Shown here: piece by piece, positions 26,838 to 37,188 of the stretch
How the letters are laid out: each line of letters starts with the position of its first letter
Numbering within the stretch: the stretch's first letter is position 1
Origin: an uncultured Prochlorococcus sp.
Lineage (GTDB): Bacteria; Cyanobacteriota; Cyanobacteriia; PCC-6307; Cyanobiaceae
NCBI GenBank assembly: GCA_902618335.1
Contig: CACNAI010000008.1
Location: 1 to 48,170, forward strand
Direction: 5' to 3'
Length of the DNA stretch: 48,170 bases
Position numbers and translations under genes: made by a program
Notes under the pieces: generated by a model
What the model was told of the DNA's origin: nothing
The model's database searches: none
Seen by the model: only the letters and a program-made list of their open reading frames with translations

Positions 26838-27872
26838 ATGATTTTAAAAAATATAAACAATATATCTAAAATAGTATTGAGCGTGGGAGATGAGTCTGGT
26901 GTAGGTCCTGAAATAATCTTAAAAGCTCTTTATTCTCATGAGATACCGGAAAATATTGAATACCTAATAGTTGGTTCAAAAAAAAACCTTCAAAAGACTT
27001 ATTCGCATCTTAGATCTTTAGGTTTAGAAAATATATCAAATCCAAATGATTTGCAAATTCATGATCTCGAAATTCCTTTATTTGGTAAAGAATCTCAATC
27101 AAGTTACGGTAACTCAAGTTTCTATTATTTAACTAAAGCAATTGAGATTGTAAAACAATATCCTAATTCTGCATTAGTGACTGGACCAATTTGCAAGAAA
27201 TCGTGGGCTCTAGCAGGTCATTATTTTTCTGGTCAGACTGAAGTATTAGCACAATCATGTGGAGTAAAAAATGTTGGAATGTTATTCACAGCTAAGTCAC
27301 CAATTACAGGTTGGAGATTAAATACCTTACTAGCTACAACCCACATCGCACTTTGTGAGGTACCACAAAAGCTAAATTCTCAATTAATCCATGCTAAGTT
27401 AGATCTTTTCAAAGATTTTTGTAGTACATATACTGAAAAACCTACAGTAAGAGTTGCTGGATTAAACCCTCATGCTGGCGAAGAAGGTATTTTGGGCAAA
27501 GAAGAAAAAGATTGGCTAACTGATTCATTGCTAGCTTGGAATAAAAAAAATAGAGATATGAGATTATTAGGGCCCTTATCGCCTGATAGTTGTTGGAATT
27601 CTTCTGCTAAAGCTTGGAGAGATAAAGATGCTGAAAAACATGATGGCATTCTTGCTATGTATCACGATCAAGGTTTAATACCAATGAAAATTATAGCTCT
27701 TAATTACTCAGTAAACACGACAATAGGATTACCTTTTGTAAGAACCTCTCCAGATCATGGTACAGGATTTGATATCGCTGGAAAAGGAATAGCTCAATCT
27801 CAAAGCATGGTTGAAGCTATAAAAACTGCGATAGAAATGACTAAAAATTCAAGCCTGCTTAACACGCATTAA
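26838..27872 (+). CDS. pdxA: 4-hydroxythreonine-4-phosphate dehydrogenase
   Basis: PdxA oxidises 4-phosphohydroxy-L-threonine in the DXP-dependent route to vitamin B6. Recognisable are the N-terminal LSVGDESGVGPEIILKAL, the metal-binding His in GHYFSGQTEVLA and GLNPHAGEEG, and the C-terminal MYHDQGLIPMKI with GLPFVRTSPDHGTGFDIAG. At 344 residues it is full length. ATG start; its last 24 bases overlap the convergent accB. Confidence 0.96.
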   Translation: MILKNINNISKIVLSVGDESGVGPEIILKALYSHEIPENIEYLIVGSKKNLQKTYSHLRSLGLENISNPNDLQIHDLEIPLFGKESQSSYGNSSFYYLTKAIEIVKQYPNSALVTGPICKKSWALAGHYFSGQTEVLAQSCGVKNVGMLFTAKSPITGWRLNTLLATTHIALCEVPQKLNSQLIHAKLDLFKDFCSTYTEKPTVRVAGLNPHAGEEGILGKEEKDWLTDSLLAWNKKNRDMRLLGPLSPDSCWNSSAKAWRDKDAEKHDGILAMYHDQGLIPMKIIALNYSVNTTIGLPFVRTSPDHGTGFDIAGKGIAQSQSMVEAIKTAIEMTKNSSLLNTH

Positions 27873-28355
27873 AACTTGTCCAAATTCAACTGGAGTGCCA
27901 TTATCAACGAGAATCTCTACTATTTCTGCATTGAATTCAGATTCAATTTCATTCATTAATTTCATGGCTTCTAAAATACAAATAGTTTGACCAACAGTAA
28001 TATTATTTCCTACTTCAACGAATGGATCTTCTCCAGGTGCAGCAGCCCTATAAAATGTTCCAACCATAGGAGAAGTAATATCAGTAAGGCCTGAACGCCC
28101 TGGAGGGGCTACCTGGGGAGGCTCAGGCTCATTCACTATAGATACATTATCATTAATTGATTTTTGATTAACAATTGTTTGTCTATCAAATGAAGCATTA
28201 GAGACTAAATTGTTAGAAACTTGATTCTGATCAAAAATATTCCTTTTTATTTCAAGCTTAAAATCTTCTCCCTCTAAAGAAAATTCTTGAATATCGCTTG
28301 TTGAGATTTTATCTATTAAGCGATTTAAGTCTTCATGATCTAATTTCATAATCAT
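27849..28355 (-). CDS. accB: Biotin carboxyl carrier protein of acetyl-CoA carboxylase
   Basis: AccB carries biotin between the carboxylase and carboxyltransferase subunits in fatty acid synthesis. The biotinylated lysine is Lys132 in EAMKLMNEIE. An unusual-looking Pro-rich linker (EPEPPQVAPPG) precedes the biotinyl domain, starting near TDITSPMVGTFY. The 168-residue length is normal. Its ATG overlaps the efp stop as TAATG, so it is probably translated after efp on one transcript. A second ATG two codons downstream could also be used. Confidence 0.96.
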   Translation of the reverse strand: MIMKLDHEDLNRLIDKISTSDIQEFSLEGEDFKLEIKRNIFDQNQVSNNLVSNASFDRQTIVNQKSINDNVSIVNEPEPPQVAPPGRSGLTDITSPMVGTFYRAAAPGEDPFVEVGNNITVGQTICILEAMKLMNEIESEFNAEIVEILVDNGTPVEFGQVLMRVKQA

Positions 28356-28915
28356 TAATTTTCACGTCCTAGATAACTATCGTTACGAGTATCCACTTTA
28401 ATCATCTCTCCTACAGAAATAAATAAAGGAACCATAACTTGAGCACCTGTTTCTAGAATAGCCGGTTTAGTGCCTCCACTAGCAGTATCACCTTTAACTC
28501 CAGGGTCAGTTTCTGTAACTTTTAGCGTAATAGATATTGGAAGTTCCACTTCTAAAACTTTACCATTATGGAAAATTACACTAACCTCCATTCCTTCTTT
28601 TAAATACTTTGAACCTTTACCAATTTGTTCAGAGGAAAGTCTTGTCTCTTCAAAACTTGTCATATCCATAAAAACATAATCACCAGACTCCACATAAGTA
28701 TGTTGCAGGTTAGACTTCTCAAGGATAGCCTGCTGTACTGATTCTCCGGCTCGAAAAGTTTTCTCAACCACGTTGCCGCTTTGAACTGATTTTAATTTTG
28801 TTCGCACAAAAGCAGAACCCTTACCAGGCTTGACATGTAGAAATTCTACAACACGCCAAACTTGTCCATCCAATTCGATGGTAGTACCTGTGCGAAAATC
28901 GTTACTGGAAATCAT
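28355..28915 (-). CDS. efp: Elongation factor P
   Basis: EF-P relieves ribosome stalling at proline stretches. All three beta-barrel domains are present in 186 residues: the KOW-like domain with the loop [12 protein letters not shown] (tip Lys32), the OB domain, and the C-terminal domain ending [14 protein letters not shown]. Whether Lys32 is modified is unknown. It is the first gene of a probable efp-accB operon and is divergent from the cyclophilin gene with just 43 bases between. Confidence 0.97.
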   Translation of the reverse strand: MISSNDFRTGTTIELDGQVWRVVEFLHVKPGKGSAFVRTKLKSVQSGNVVEKTFRAGESVQQAILEKSNLQHTYVESGDYVFMDMTSFEETRLSSEQIGKGSKYLKEGMEVSVIFHNGKVLEVELPISITLKVTETDPGVKGDTASGGTKPAILETGAQVMVPLFISVGEMIKVDTRNDSYLGREN

Positions 28916-28958
28916 TCCTGTATTACATCCTCAAGGATCATAAACCTGCAAGAGTGCT

Positions 28959-30050
28959 ATGGAAAAATTCTTATCAAATCAGAACAAACTTTTCTTGGTT
29001 CTATCAATCATAATCGTACAGGTTTTTCTCTTTAAACCTATTCAAGTACTAGCTGATTTACCTACTGGAAATGCAGTAAAAGATCCTAATGCAATCCTCA
29101 GAAACGCTCTCCCTATCAAACAAGTTGAGTTGCAAGAAATTCAACATAAACTAGAAGAAACTAGTGACCTTGTAAGAGGAGGAAGATGGCCTGCACTTAC
29201 GAAAACTGTTACAAAATGTCAATCTTTACTAAAAAAATACCAAAGTCGAATTATTCAAGAATTACCAAACGATAAAAAGAAAATTGCTGAAAAAACATTT
29301 TTAGAACTCAAAGAAAATTTCGAAAACCTTCAAGATCATTCTAAATCGAAAGATAAGTACTCATTTATAGTGACCAGAAAAGAAGCTTTAGATAAAATAG
29401 GTGGATTAGAAGAGTATTTTTTACCAAAGCAATTTCCTTACGATATTCCGCAAGAGTTTGATAATCTCCCAAGATTACTGGGCCGCGCAAAAGTTAATAT
29501 AAAAACCTCCAAAGGAAATATGAAAGCCATTGTAGATGGATATAACGCGCCACTTACAGCAGGAGCATTTATAGATTTATCTTCAAAAAATTTCTATAAA
29601 GATTTACCTATTAACAGAGCAGAAGAATTTTTTGTACTACAAACAGGCGATCCAATTGGTGATGCAATTGGTTATGTAGACCCTGAAACAAATAAAGAAC
29701 GTCACGTTCCTCTCGAAATTAGGATACCTAATGAAAAAGATACTTTTTATAATGAAACTTTTGAAGATTTAGGTCTTTACACAGAAACACCCACATTACC
29801 TTTCGCAACACTTGGGACTCTAGGATGGTCTCATTCAAATGCAGCTGTTGATGATGGCTCATCGCAATTTTTCTTCTTTTTATATGAAGCAGAATTAAAC
29901 CCAGCAGGTCGCAATTTAATTGATGGAAGGAATGCGGCATTTGGGTATGTTGTAGATGGTTTTGATGTATTAGAAGAACTAACCAAAGATGACACAATAC
30001 TCTCAATTGATGTTTTAGAAGGGATTGAAAACCTCAAATTAAATGCATAA
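28959..30050 (+). CDS. Lumenal cyclophilin-type peptidyl-prolyl isomerase (CYP38/TLP40 type)
   Basis: A 363-residue secreted or lumenal protein. Residues 1-33 form a signal peptide (LFLVLSIIIVQVFLF, cleavage-like site after VLA). A helical region with KDPNAILRNALPIKQVELQEIQHKLEE (about 42-68) matches the N-terminal leucine-rich helix bundle of plant CYP38 and its cyanobacterial homologues. The C-terminal cyclophilin domain has VDDGSSQFFFFLYE and GRNAAFGYVVDGFDVLE. In plants this type guides photosystem II assembly in the lumen; isomerase activity may be weak. thiL overlaps its end by 8 bases on the same strand. Confidence 0.9.
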   Translation: MEKFLSNQNKLFLVLSIIIVQVFLFKPIQVLADLPTGNAVKDPNAILRNALPIKQVELQEIQHKLEETSDLVRGGRWPALTKTVTKCQSLLKKYQSRIIQELPNDKKKIAEKTFLELKENFENLQDHSKSKDKYSFIVTRKEALDKIGGLEEYFLPKQFPYDIPQEFDNLPRLLGRAKVNIKTSKGNMKAIVDGYNAPLTAGAFIDLSSKNFYKDLPINRAEEFFVLQTGDPIGDAIGYVDPETNKERHVPLEIRIPNEKDTFYNETFEDLGLYTETPTLPFATLGTLGWSHSNAAVDDGSSQFFFFLYEAELNPAGRNLIDGRNAAFGYVVDGFDVLEELTKDDTILSIDVLEGIENLKLNA

Positions 30051-31029
30051 AGAAAAATTGCAAGATATTGGAGAAAAAGAATTAATTAATAGGCTTGGAA
30101 AATTTATGCCTAAACATCAAACTTCAGATGATTGCGCCTTAATTAAAACTAAAAATGAAAACTTACTTGTTAATAATGATTCTTTAGTAGAAAATGTTCA
30201 TTTCAATGACATTACTATTAGTCCCGAAGACCTTGGATGGAAAGCAGTTGTCTGCAACATTTCTGACTTATTATCTAGCGGCAGTAAGAAAACAATAGGA
30301 ATTACAATAAGCCTGATTTTACCTGCTAAAACTGAGTGGGTTTGGGTTGAAGAGCTTTATAAAGGGATAAATAAAGCTTTGAAAGAATATGGAGGAATAA
30401 TTCTTGGAGGAGATTGCTCAAAGGGTAATCAAAAAACCATATCAATCACAGCCTTTGGAGTTCAAGGTGAACTTGAATTAAGAAGAAACGCATGTAAGCC
30501 TGGGGATATTATTTTAACTACAGGAATTCATGGCCTTAGCAAACTAGGATTTATGATTCAAAATAAAACTAATTTTGATAAGAATATTTCTCTTAATGAA
30601 AGATTAACCATTAAATCTATTGAACGTTTTTGTCGTCCTCAAATTAACCCGAATATTCTAAAAAATCTCCTTAAAACTCGCTCAAATAAAAACATACATA
30701 GAATAGGATGTACTGACAGCAGTGATGGACTATTTCAAGCTGTACAAGATTTAGCAATTGCTAGTAAATGTAAAGCAATTATTAATTATGAAAAATTACC
30801 CAAAGATAAGGATTGGCCAAAAGGGGATAAATGGGATGAATACTATTTTTATGGAGGTGAAGATTACGAATTAGTTTTTTCTTTGCCACTTAAATGGGCA
30901 AAGAATATTTCTAAACTTGATAAGAATATTAAAGAAATTGGTTTTTTTGCAGAAGGTGAACCATCAATAGAATTTAAAGAAAAAAATAAAAATAAATTAT
31001 TGAAAAATAAACCTTTTAGGCACTTTTAA
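30043..31029 (+). CDS. thiL: Thiamine-monophosphate kinase
   Basis: ThiL makes thiamine diphosphate from thiamine monophosphate with ATP. The metal-binding segment TSDDCALI, the second Asp site in NNDSLVENVHF, GGDCSKG, and GGEDYELVFSLP are all family motifs. At 328 residues it is complete. The ATG lies inside the 3' end of the cyclophilin gene (8-base overlap), suggesting coupled translation. Its stop is directly next to the convergent gap2 stop. Confidence 0.95.
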   Translation: MHKEKLQDIGEKELINRLGKFMPKHQTSDDCALIKTKNENLLVNNDSLVENVHFNDITISPEDLGWKAVVCNISDLLSSGSKKTIGITISLILPAKTEWVWVEELYKGINKALKEYGGIILGGDCSKGNQKTISITAFGVQGELELRRNACKPGDIILTTGIHGLSKLGFMIQNKTNFDKNISLNERLTIKSIERFCRPQINPNILKNLLKTRSNKNIHRIGCTDSSDGLFQAVQDLAIASKCKAIINYEKLPKDKDWPKGDKWDEYYFYGGEDYELVFSLPLKWAKNISKLDKNIKEIGFFAEGEPSIEFKEKNKNKLLKNKPFRHF

Positions 31030-32052
31030 TTATTCCCAATTTTGAGCAACAATCTCAGCTAAATCTACAACCCTCTGGCTATAACCCCACTCGTTGTCAT
31101 ACCATGCAAGAACTTTAACAAGATTATCTCCAATACACATAGTAAGATCACTATCTACAATTGATGATTCATTAGTGCCTGCATAATCGCTTGAAACTAA
31201 CGGTTCATCTCCGTACTTAATAATGCCCTTCATTGAACCTAAAGAAGCTTCCTTAAGAGCGTTATTTACTTCTTCGCTTGTGACAGACTTGGAAGATTCA
31301 AAAACGAAATCTACCGCTGACACGTTAGGTGTGGGAACTCTCATTGCAATTCCTGTCAACTTGCCTTTCATTTCTGGATAAACTAATGCAACAGCTTTAG
31401 CTGCTCCTGTAGAAGTAGGAACAATATTCGTGGCAGCGGCCCTAGCCCTTCTTAAATCTCTATGACTATTATCAAGGATTCTTTGATCACCTGTATAGCT
31501 ATGAATAGTAGTCATCAAGCCTTTATTAATTCCAAAAGTTTGATCTAATACTTTAACTACTGGAGCTAAGCAATTTGTAGTACAACTAGCATTACTCAAA
31601 ATATCATAATCTTTATGATTGTATTGATCAGCGTTAACCCCAACTACATAAGTACCGACTCCGTCACCTTTACCAGGTGCAGTTAAAATGACTTTTTTCG
31701 CTCCAACTTCCAAGTGCTTACTTGCACCTATGTCTGTATTAAAAACTCCAGTTGATTCAATTACTAAGTCAACTCCCCATTCTTTCCAGGGCAAATTCAA
31801 AGGGTTTCTATCAGAAAAACACTTTATTGTTTTGTTATTAATTACAAAAGTGTCATCCGTATATTGAATATCAACACCATCTAACTGACCAAGGACTGAA
31901 TCGTACTTTAGTAGATGAGCATTTGTCTTAGGATCCGAAGTAACGTTAATACCAACAACCTCAATATTGGTATAAGCACCTCTGCTAAGCCAACAGCGCA
32001 TAAAGTTTCTACCAATTCTGCCAAAGCCGTTAATTGCAACACGCAAAGTCAT
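31030..32052 (-). CDS. gap2: Glyceraldehyde-3-phosphate dehydrogenase (Gap2, photosynthetic)
   Basis: Gap2 works in the Calvin cycle and gluconeogenesis. The Rossmann motif INGFGRIGR is at 8-16, the catalytic Cys157 in SNASCTTNC and the activating His184 in [10 protein letters not shown]. The segment [21 protein letters not shown] lacks the Asp found at the NAD-specific position, which agrees with the NADP-accepting Gap2 type. The 340-residue length is normal. Its promoter must lie in the 193-base gap shared with the divergent murC. Confidence 0.97.
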   Translation of the reverse strand: MTLRVAINGFGRIGRNFMRCWLSRGAYTNIEVVGINVTSDPKTNAHLLKYDSVLGQLDGVDIQYTDDTFVINNKTIKCFSDRNPLNLPWKEWGVDLVIESTGVFNTDIGASKHLEVGAKKVILTAPGKGDGVGTYVVGVNADQYNHKDYDILSNASCTTNCLAPVVKVLDQTFGINKGLMTTIHSYTGDQRILDNSHRDLRRARAAATNIVPTSTGAAKAVALVYPEMKGKLTGIAMRVPTPNVSAVDFVFESSKSVTSEEVNNALKEASLGSMKGIIKYGDEPLVSSDYAGTNESSIVDSDLTMCIGDNLVKVLAWYDNEWGYSQRVVDLAEIVAQNWE

Positions 32053-32088
32053 AACTAAAAATTTCTAAATGATTAACCTAAGTTGCTG

Positions 32089-32094
32089 ATCATA
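32089..32094 (-). promoter_or_regulatory. Candidate gap2 -10 element
   Basis: On the minus strand the hexamer TATGAT stands about 37 bases before the gap2 ATG, in a good position for a -10 element. Eighteen bases further upstream is a weak -35-like CTTACG. It is inferred from sequence and position only. Confidence 0.4.
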
Positions 32095-32245
32095 CTGAAT
32101 TTTGTGCAATAACGTAAGGTTTTTTTGATTTATTAAGCAAATAAGTCCAGTTTTGTATTAATTCCAGAAAAAAAAACATTTTTTTTTAAGAAAAAATACC
32201 AAAATTTTTCTGAGAAGTTATTTTAATTTAAGTAAAAGATCAAAA

Positions 32246-33664
32246 TTGGATAAAGAATTATTGTTGAAAAGTCATTTTCATTTTATTGGAATTGGAGGCA
32301 TTGGAATGTCAGCAATTGCAATGGGTCTACTTAAAAAAGGTTATTCAGTTTCAGGATCAGATTTAGTTAAAAACAATGAAACCAATAAATTAGAGCAACT
32401 AGGCGCAATAATCTTTCATTCCCAAATTAAACAAAATATTGAATTTGTAACTACAGAATTTAATAACAAATTGATTAATTTTGTTGTAACCTCCGCGATC
32501 AAACCTGAAAATGAAGAATTTTCATACTGTAGAAAAAAAAATCTAACAATAAAACATCGTTCAGAGATACTTGCAATGTTAATGCAAACCTATACTGCAT
32601 TGGCAGTAGCAGGTAGCCATGGAAAAACATCAACAAGTACATTTTTATCTACACTTCTTGAATTATGTACCCATAATTCTTCTTCAATAACAGGCGGTAT
32701 AATTCCTATCTACAATTCTAATTGCCATTTAGAAAATACAAAATTCTTGGTTGCTGAAGTTGATGAATCTGATGGAACAATCAGTAAATATAAATCTGAA
32801 ATTGGAATAATTAACAACATTGATTTTGATCATTGCGATCATTTCTCTAATTTAAGTGAAGTTATATCTTCATTTAAAGATTTCGCAGCAAATTCGAAAA
32901 AATTATTATTTAATTTTGATTGCGAAACAACAAGAAATAATTTTTGTTCTGATAATAAGTGGTCAAATAATACTGTAAACAAAGTTGCTTATGCCATAAT
33001 CCCAACTGAAACTAATCAAAGCTATACCATTGGGGAATACTATGAAAATGGAAATTTTATTAGTACCTTAAAAATTCCAATCCCAGGATTACACAACTTA
33101 TCTAATATCACCGCTGCAATAGCAGCTTCAAGAATGATAGGTGTAGATTTTATAGAAATTAAAAAAAATATCAAATACCTTAAACTCCCAAAAAAAAGAT
33201 TTGAATTCAGAGGCCAAATAGACGAAAGAAATTTATATGATGATTATGCACATCACCCAAACGAAATAAAAGAAACAATTAAACTAGGAAGATTATTTAT
33301 TAAGCAAAAACCTAATAATAAATCAAACAAAAATAGATTAATAGCTATATTTCAACCTCATAGATACTCTAGAGTAAAGCAATTTGCGCACGAATTTTCT
33401 GAAGAATTATCAAAAGCAGATGTTATTTATGTCACTAGTATTTTTGGCGCAGGAGAAGCAAAAGACGATAAGATTAATGCAAAAATTATCACTGATCTTA
33501 TTTATAAAAAGAACAAAAATGTTAGTTACATCAAAAGTTATCAAGAAATTACAGCAAACTTTTATGAATTAACTAAAAAAGGGGATTTAATTTTGAATAT
33601 GGGAGCTGGCGATTGTCATAATTTCTGGTCAATTTTAAATGAAAAAAATAATTTCAGTAACTAA
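32246..33664 (+). CDS. murC: UDP-N-acetylmuramate-L-alanine ligase
   Basis: MurC adds L-alanine to UDP-MurNAc in the cytoplasm. The N-terminal UDP-binding loop is IGIGGIGMSAIA, the ATP loop GSHGKTST is at 123-130, and the Asp-rich VAEVDESDGTI and the C-terminal FQPHRYSRV are typical. The 472-residue length fits. The start is TTG at 32246, the only choice that keeps the HFIGIGG motif near the N-terminus. It is followed by murB after seven bases and then ybaB, a probable operon. Confidence 0.96.
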   Translation: MDKELLLKSHFHFIGIGGIGMSAIAMGLLKKGYSVSGSDLVKNNETNKLEQLGAIIFHSQIKQNIEFVTTEFNNKLINFVVTSAIKPENEEFSYCRKKNLTIKHRSEILAMLMQTYTALAVAGSHGKTSTSTFLSTLLELCTHNSSSITGGIIPIYNSNCHLENTKFLVAEVDESDGTISKYKSEIGIINNIDFDHCDHFSNLSEVISSFKDFAANSKKLLFNFDCETTRNNFCSDNKWSNNTVNKVAYAIIPTETNQSYTIGEYYENGNFISTLKIPIPGLHNLSNITAAIAASRMIGVDFIEIKKNIKYLKLPKKRFEFRGQIDERNLYDDYAHHPNEIKETIKLGRLFIKQKPNNKSNKNRLIAIFQPHRYSRVKQFAHEFSEELSKADVIYVTSIFGAGEAKDDKINAKIITDLIYKKNKNVSYIKSYQEITANFYELTKKGDLILNMGAGDCHNFWSILNEKNNFSN

Positions 33665-33671
33665 CTAATTT

Positions 33672-34565
33672 ATGAATAAGAAAATTTTTTCTGAGAATTT
33701 TAATCTAAGTAGTTATACAACTATAAAAGTAGGAGGAGTAGCTGAATATTTTGCTGAGCCAAGAAGTATTGACGAATTTTCATATCTAATGAAATGGGCT
33801 AATTTAAACAAACAAAGATGTCAAATAATTGGCGCAGGTTCGAATCTTTTAATAAATAATATTTTCATAAAAGGGTTAGTTATATGTACAAAAAAAATGA
33901 GGTCTTTAAAAATTGAGCCATCTTCAGGAATTGTTGAGGCAGAAGCAGGAGTTATGCTTCCAACATTATCTAATGCTCTTGCTAAAAATGGCTTGAAAGG
34001 AGGTGAATGGGCTGTCGGAATTCCAGGAACCTTAGGAGGGGCAATTTATATGAATGCTGGTACAGGTAATATATCTCTAGCAAAAAATCTTATTTCCGTA
34101 AAAGTTATAAATAATAAAACTAATGAAGAATTACAAATCGAAAAAAAAGATATCAATTTTGAGTATAGATTTAGCTCTTTTCAAAGTAATGATTTGACAA
34201 TTATTAGTGCAAAGCTACATTTTGAACCTAATGGAAATCTAGAACAATTAATTCAAAAAACCAAGAATAACCTTAAATTAAAAACCGAAACACAACCATA
34301 TCATCTACCAAGTTTTGGTAGTGTTTTTAAAAATCCTGAAAATAATTATGCAGCGAAATTAATTGATGATATGGGTTTAAAGGGATTTAAAATTGGGGGA
34401 GCAGAAATTTCTACAATGCATTCAAATTTTATAATTAACAATTCTTCAGCAAGTTCAAGAGATATTTATGAATTAATAACTGTAATTCAACAAAAAGTAC
34501 TACAAAAAAAAGGAATTTATCTGCAACCGGAAGTAAGAATGATTGGTTTTGACTATCCTAATTAA
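33672..34565 (+). CDS. murB: UDP-N-acetylenolpyruvoylglucosamine reductase
   Basis: MurB reduces UDP-GlcNAc-enolpyruvate to UDP-MurNAc with NADPH and FAD. The FAD-binding segment GAGSNLLI, the [18 protein letters not shown] core, and the FGSVFKNP motif containing the proton-donor Ser are all visible. At 297 residues it is like the shorter, type II MurB. ATG start, seven bases after murC, which catalyses the next step. Confidence 0.96.
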   Translation: MNKKIFSENFNLSSYTTIKVGGVAEYFAEPRSIDEFSYLMKWANLNKQRCQIIGAGSNLLINNIFIKGLVICTKKMRSLKIEPSSGIVEAEAGVMLPTLSNALAKNGLKGGEWAVGIPGTLGGAIYMNAGTGNISLAKNLISVKVINNKTNEELQIEKKDINFEYRFSSFQSNDLTIISAKLHFEPNGNLEQLIQKTKNNLKLKTETQPYHLPSFGSVFKNPENNYAAKLIDDMGLKGFKIGGAEISTMHSNFIINNSSASSRDIYELITVIQQKVLQKKGIYLQPEVRMIGFDYPN

Positions 34566-34581
34566 AGAAACTTTTTTTAAA

Positions 34582-34932
34582 ATGGCGGGTTTTGGACTTC
34601 CTAACTTTGGACAACTTACAGAAGCTTTTAAAAAAGCTAAACAAATACAACAAGATGCTCAAAAATTACAAGATGAACTTGAAAATATGGAGATTGAAGG
34701 GAAAAGTGATGATGAAATGGTAAAAGTCTGGATAAGTGGGAACCAAGTTCCTTTAAAGGTAGAAGTGCAAGAAAATATTTTAAATTCAGATAAAGAAAAA
34801 ATTGAGCAAAACATATTACAAGCCATTCAAAAAGCTCATGAATTATCTACTACCACTATGAAAGAAAGAATGAATGATTTAACTGGTGGATTAAATCTTA
34901 ATCTTCCGGGTTTTGATAATAGTGACTCTTAG
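34582..34932 (+). CDS. YbaB/EbfC family nucleoid-associated protein
   Basis: A 116-residue DNA-binding protein of the YbaB family, dimeric with a tweezer-like fold. The N-terminus [20 protein letters not shown] and the coiled helix [22 protein letters not shown] are typical, and the end GLNLNLPGF is family-like. The ATG at 34582 is preferred; a GTG start at 34543 would run into murB and add 13 residues with no family match. It probably helps organise the nucleoid or regulates genes. The 3' 35 bases overlap the convergent rsgA. Confidence 0.88.
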   Translation: MAGFGLPNFGQLTEAFKKAKQIQQDAQKLQDELENMEIEGKSDDEMVKVWISGNQVPLKVEVQENILNSDKEKIEQNILQAIQKAHELSTTTMKERMNDLTGGLNLNLPGFDNSDS

Positions 34933-35815
34933 AGGATTCGATCATTTCTTTATAAAAAGAATATCTTTCAAAAGATTTATTTAAATTACAGCCCTCATCA
35001 TTCAAATGTAAGCAGTCCCTAAATTTACACCTAATTCCTTCATCTATCACTTGTTTATGTATTTCCGAATAAAGATATGGTATCAACCTTATATCAACCT
35101 CTAGAGGTTGCATATTAAAACCTGGCGTATCAACAATATAACTTTGATTAGATATGGAAAATAACTCAACATTTCGAGTAGTGTTTTTCCCTCTTTTAAT
35201 TTTATTGGAAACTGGAGCAGTACTATTTTGAAGACCTGGAATTATCTTGTTAAGCAAAGTAGTTTTACCAACACCGGATGGGCCCATAAAAATCGAACAC
35301 TTTTTTTTCTTTAACTGAGCTAATAAATCCTCAAAGTGATCAGATTTATGTAAATTTAAAGTTATTGCTTGATAACCCCATTTCCCAAATTTATCAAGTA
35401 AGAAAGATCTTCTTTTATCTGAAATTAAATCACACTTTGTCAAAACTAATGAAACTTCAACTCCTATCGATTCTGCGGATATCAAAAACCTATTAACTTG
35501 AGATAAATTTAACTCTGGCTCTTCAACAGAAAAAATAATATACACGTTAGATATATTTGCAACTGATGGTCTAATTAATAAATTTTTTCTTTTTTTTAGA
35601 CTTGCTATTACTGCACGTTTGCTCGTTAAATCAATATTATCAATTTCTACTTCATCTCCAACATAAATAAATTGATCTTTGAAATTTATAGACTTTCTTA
35701 CCTTACATAAAAATCTTTCGCTATTTCCAAAGTTTTCTTTATTTTTAAGGTCAACAAAGAAAAATTCATTAAATTTTTTCGTAACTAAACCTAAATGTTT
35801 AATATTAGTTTTCAT
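34898..35815 (-). CDS. rsgA: Ribosome small subunit-dependent GTPase RsgA
   Basis: RsgA is a circularly permuted GTPase that acts in late 30S maturation. The permuted order is visible: the G4-like LTKCDL comes first (about residue 122), then the P-loop [12 protein letters not shown] (about 178), then G3 DTPGF. An N-terminal OB domain precedes them. The C-terminal zinc motif [14 protein letters not shown] is intact. The 305-residue length is normal. It overlaps the upstream tusA-like gene by 11 bases. Confidence 0.95.
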   Translation of the reverse strand: MKTNIKHLGLVTKKFNEFFFVDLKNKENFGNSERFLCKVRKSINFKDQFIYVGDEVEIDNIDLTSKRAVIASLKKRKNLLIRPSVANISNVYIIFSVEEPELNLSQVNRFLISAESIGVEVSLVLTKCDLISDKRRSFLLDKFGKWGYQAITLNLHKSDHFEDLLAQLKKKKCSIFMGPSGVGKTTLLNKIIPGLQNSTAPVSNKIKRGKNTTRNVELFSISNQSYIVDTPGFNMQPLEVDIRLIPYLYSEIHKQVIDEGIRCKFRDCLHLNDEGCNLNKSFERYSFYKEMIESSKSHYYQNPED

Positions 35816-36035
35816 TCAGAATTTTTATTTTTAAACATTTTTTATTTTCATTGATTTGTTCATACAAACATCCCATCTCTTTTAAATTTTTTAATACCAT
35901 TTCTTCTGGTTCACCTTTATCTAATTCAACAATAAGTTGTTCATTTTTGGATAACTTCTCTAGAGCCAATTTAATCTTGACGACATTTAAAGGACATGGA
36001 ACAGATTTCAGATCCAAATACTTTAAAGAAGTCAT
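35805..36035 (-). CDS. TusA/SirA-like sulfur carrier protein
   Basis: A 76-residue protein of the TusA family, which passes persulfide sulfur to tRNA or cofactor pathways. The motif region reads VPCPLNVVKIKLAL: Cys14 and Pro15 are kept, but the second Pro of the usual CPxP is Asn17. The rest of the fold (LIVELDKGEPEEMVLKNLKEMGC) matches. Its ATG overlaps the dnaJ stop by one base and its stop lies inside rsgA, so it sits in a tight dnaJ-tusA-rsgA run. The sulfur donor and acceptor are not known here. Confidence 0.85.
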   Translation of the reverse strand: MTSLKYLDLKSVPCPLNVVKIKLALEKLSKNEQLIVELDKGEPEEMVLKNLKEMGCLYEQINENKKCLKIKILNEN

Positions 36036-37159
36036 TAAGATTCTTTACCAAATAATTTACTAAATAGTCCACTACTGGAATTGATATTTTTATCTGAATA
36101 CTGAGAAGCTAAATCCTCTAAAAGATTTCGCTCTTCATCAGTTATACGAGTTGGCAATTTTACCTTTACTAGAACCTCATGATTTCCTCTGGCAACTGGA
36201 TTACCAAGTCTAGGTACCCCTTTATTCTCAAGTGAAAGAGTTGTATTTGGTTGCGTACCACTAGGAATTTTTAAATTTACTTTGCCATCAACAGTAGTAA
36301 TTTCAACAGTATCTCCTAAAATTGCCTGTAAATAACTCACAACTATTTCTGAGTAAATAGTCACACCATCTCTTTTTAATTTCGAATCGTTCTTCACCTT
36401 GATAAAAACATAAAGATCTCCAGGTGGGCCTCCTTTCAAACCAACATTTCCCTCCCCAGAAACTCTTAATTTAGTACCAGTATCAACTCCTGCAGGAATA
36501 TTAATTCGTAATTTTTTTCTTACTTGCTTTACTCCATTACCACCGCAACTTGTACATGGATCTGCGATTATTTGACCAGTTCCATTACATGAAGGACATT
36601 CAGCTACCTGTGTGAAATTGCCAAATGGTGTTCTCGTAGCTCTTCTAACTTGTCCACTTCCTCCACAAGTTGTGCAAGTTTTTGGTCCGGTTCCTGGTTT
36701 GGCACCTGTTCCCCTACAGACTTCACATGTCTCAAGATGAGGAATTGTAATTTCTCTTTGTTGGCCAAATATTGCATCTTTAAAATCAACATTAAGGTCA
36801 TATCTTAAATCATCTCCTTGTTGAGGACCTCTTCTTTGAGTTCTTCCTCCCTGTGGAGTTTGACCTCCAAAGCCATTAAAAAATGTTTCAAATAAATCTG
36901 CAAACCCACCCATGTCGCCCATATCAGGCATTCCAGCTGCACCTCCAAGACCAGCCTCTCCAAACTGATCATATCTAGCTCTAGTTTCAGGATCTGCTAA
37001 TGCTTCGTAAGCCTTACCAATTTCTTTAAATTTATCTTCAGCACCAGGTTCTTTATTTACATCAGGATGATATTGTCTTGCTAATTTTCTATAAGCCCTT
37101 TTTAAGGTATCTGCATCAGCATCTCGTGAAACTCCAAGTATTTGATAAAAATCAGCCAT
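36035..37159 (-). CDS. dnaJ: Chaperone DnaJ
   Basis: DnaJ stimulates the DnaK ATPase and binds unfolded protein. The J domain has the HPD triad at 31-33. A Gly/Phe-rich linker follows (about 69-115). The zinc region has four CxxCxGxG-type repeats: [32 protein letters not shown]. It is a type I (complete) DnaJ of 374 residues. It follows grpE by 29 bases and leads into the tusA-like gene. No CIRCE element was seen upstream of grpE. Confidence 0.97.
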   Translation of the reverse strand: MADFYQILGVSRDADADTLKRAYRKLARQYHPDVNKEPGAEDKFKEIGKAYEALADPETRARYDQFGEAGLGGAAGMPDMGDMGGFADLFETFFNGFGGQTPQGGRTQRRGPQQGDDLRYDLNVDFKDAIFGQQREITIPHLETCEVCRGTGAKPGTGPKTCTTCGGSGQVRRATRTPFGNFTQVAECPSCNGTGQIIADPCTSCGGNGVKQVRKKLRINIPAGVDTGTKLRVSGEGNVGLKGGPPGDLYVFIKVKNDSKLKRDGVTIYSEIVVSYLQAILGDTVEITTVDGKVNLKIPSGTQPNTTLSLENKGVPRLGNPVARGNHEVLVKVKLPTRITDEERNLLEDLASQYSDKNINSSSGLFSKLFGKES

Positions 37160-37188
37160 TAAACAACGTTCAAGTAAAAATTTGGAAT

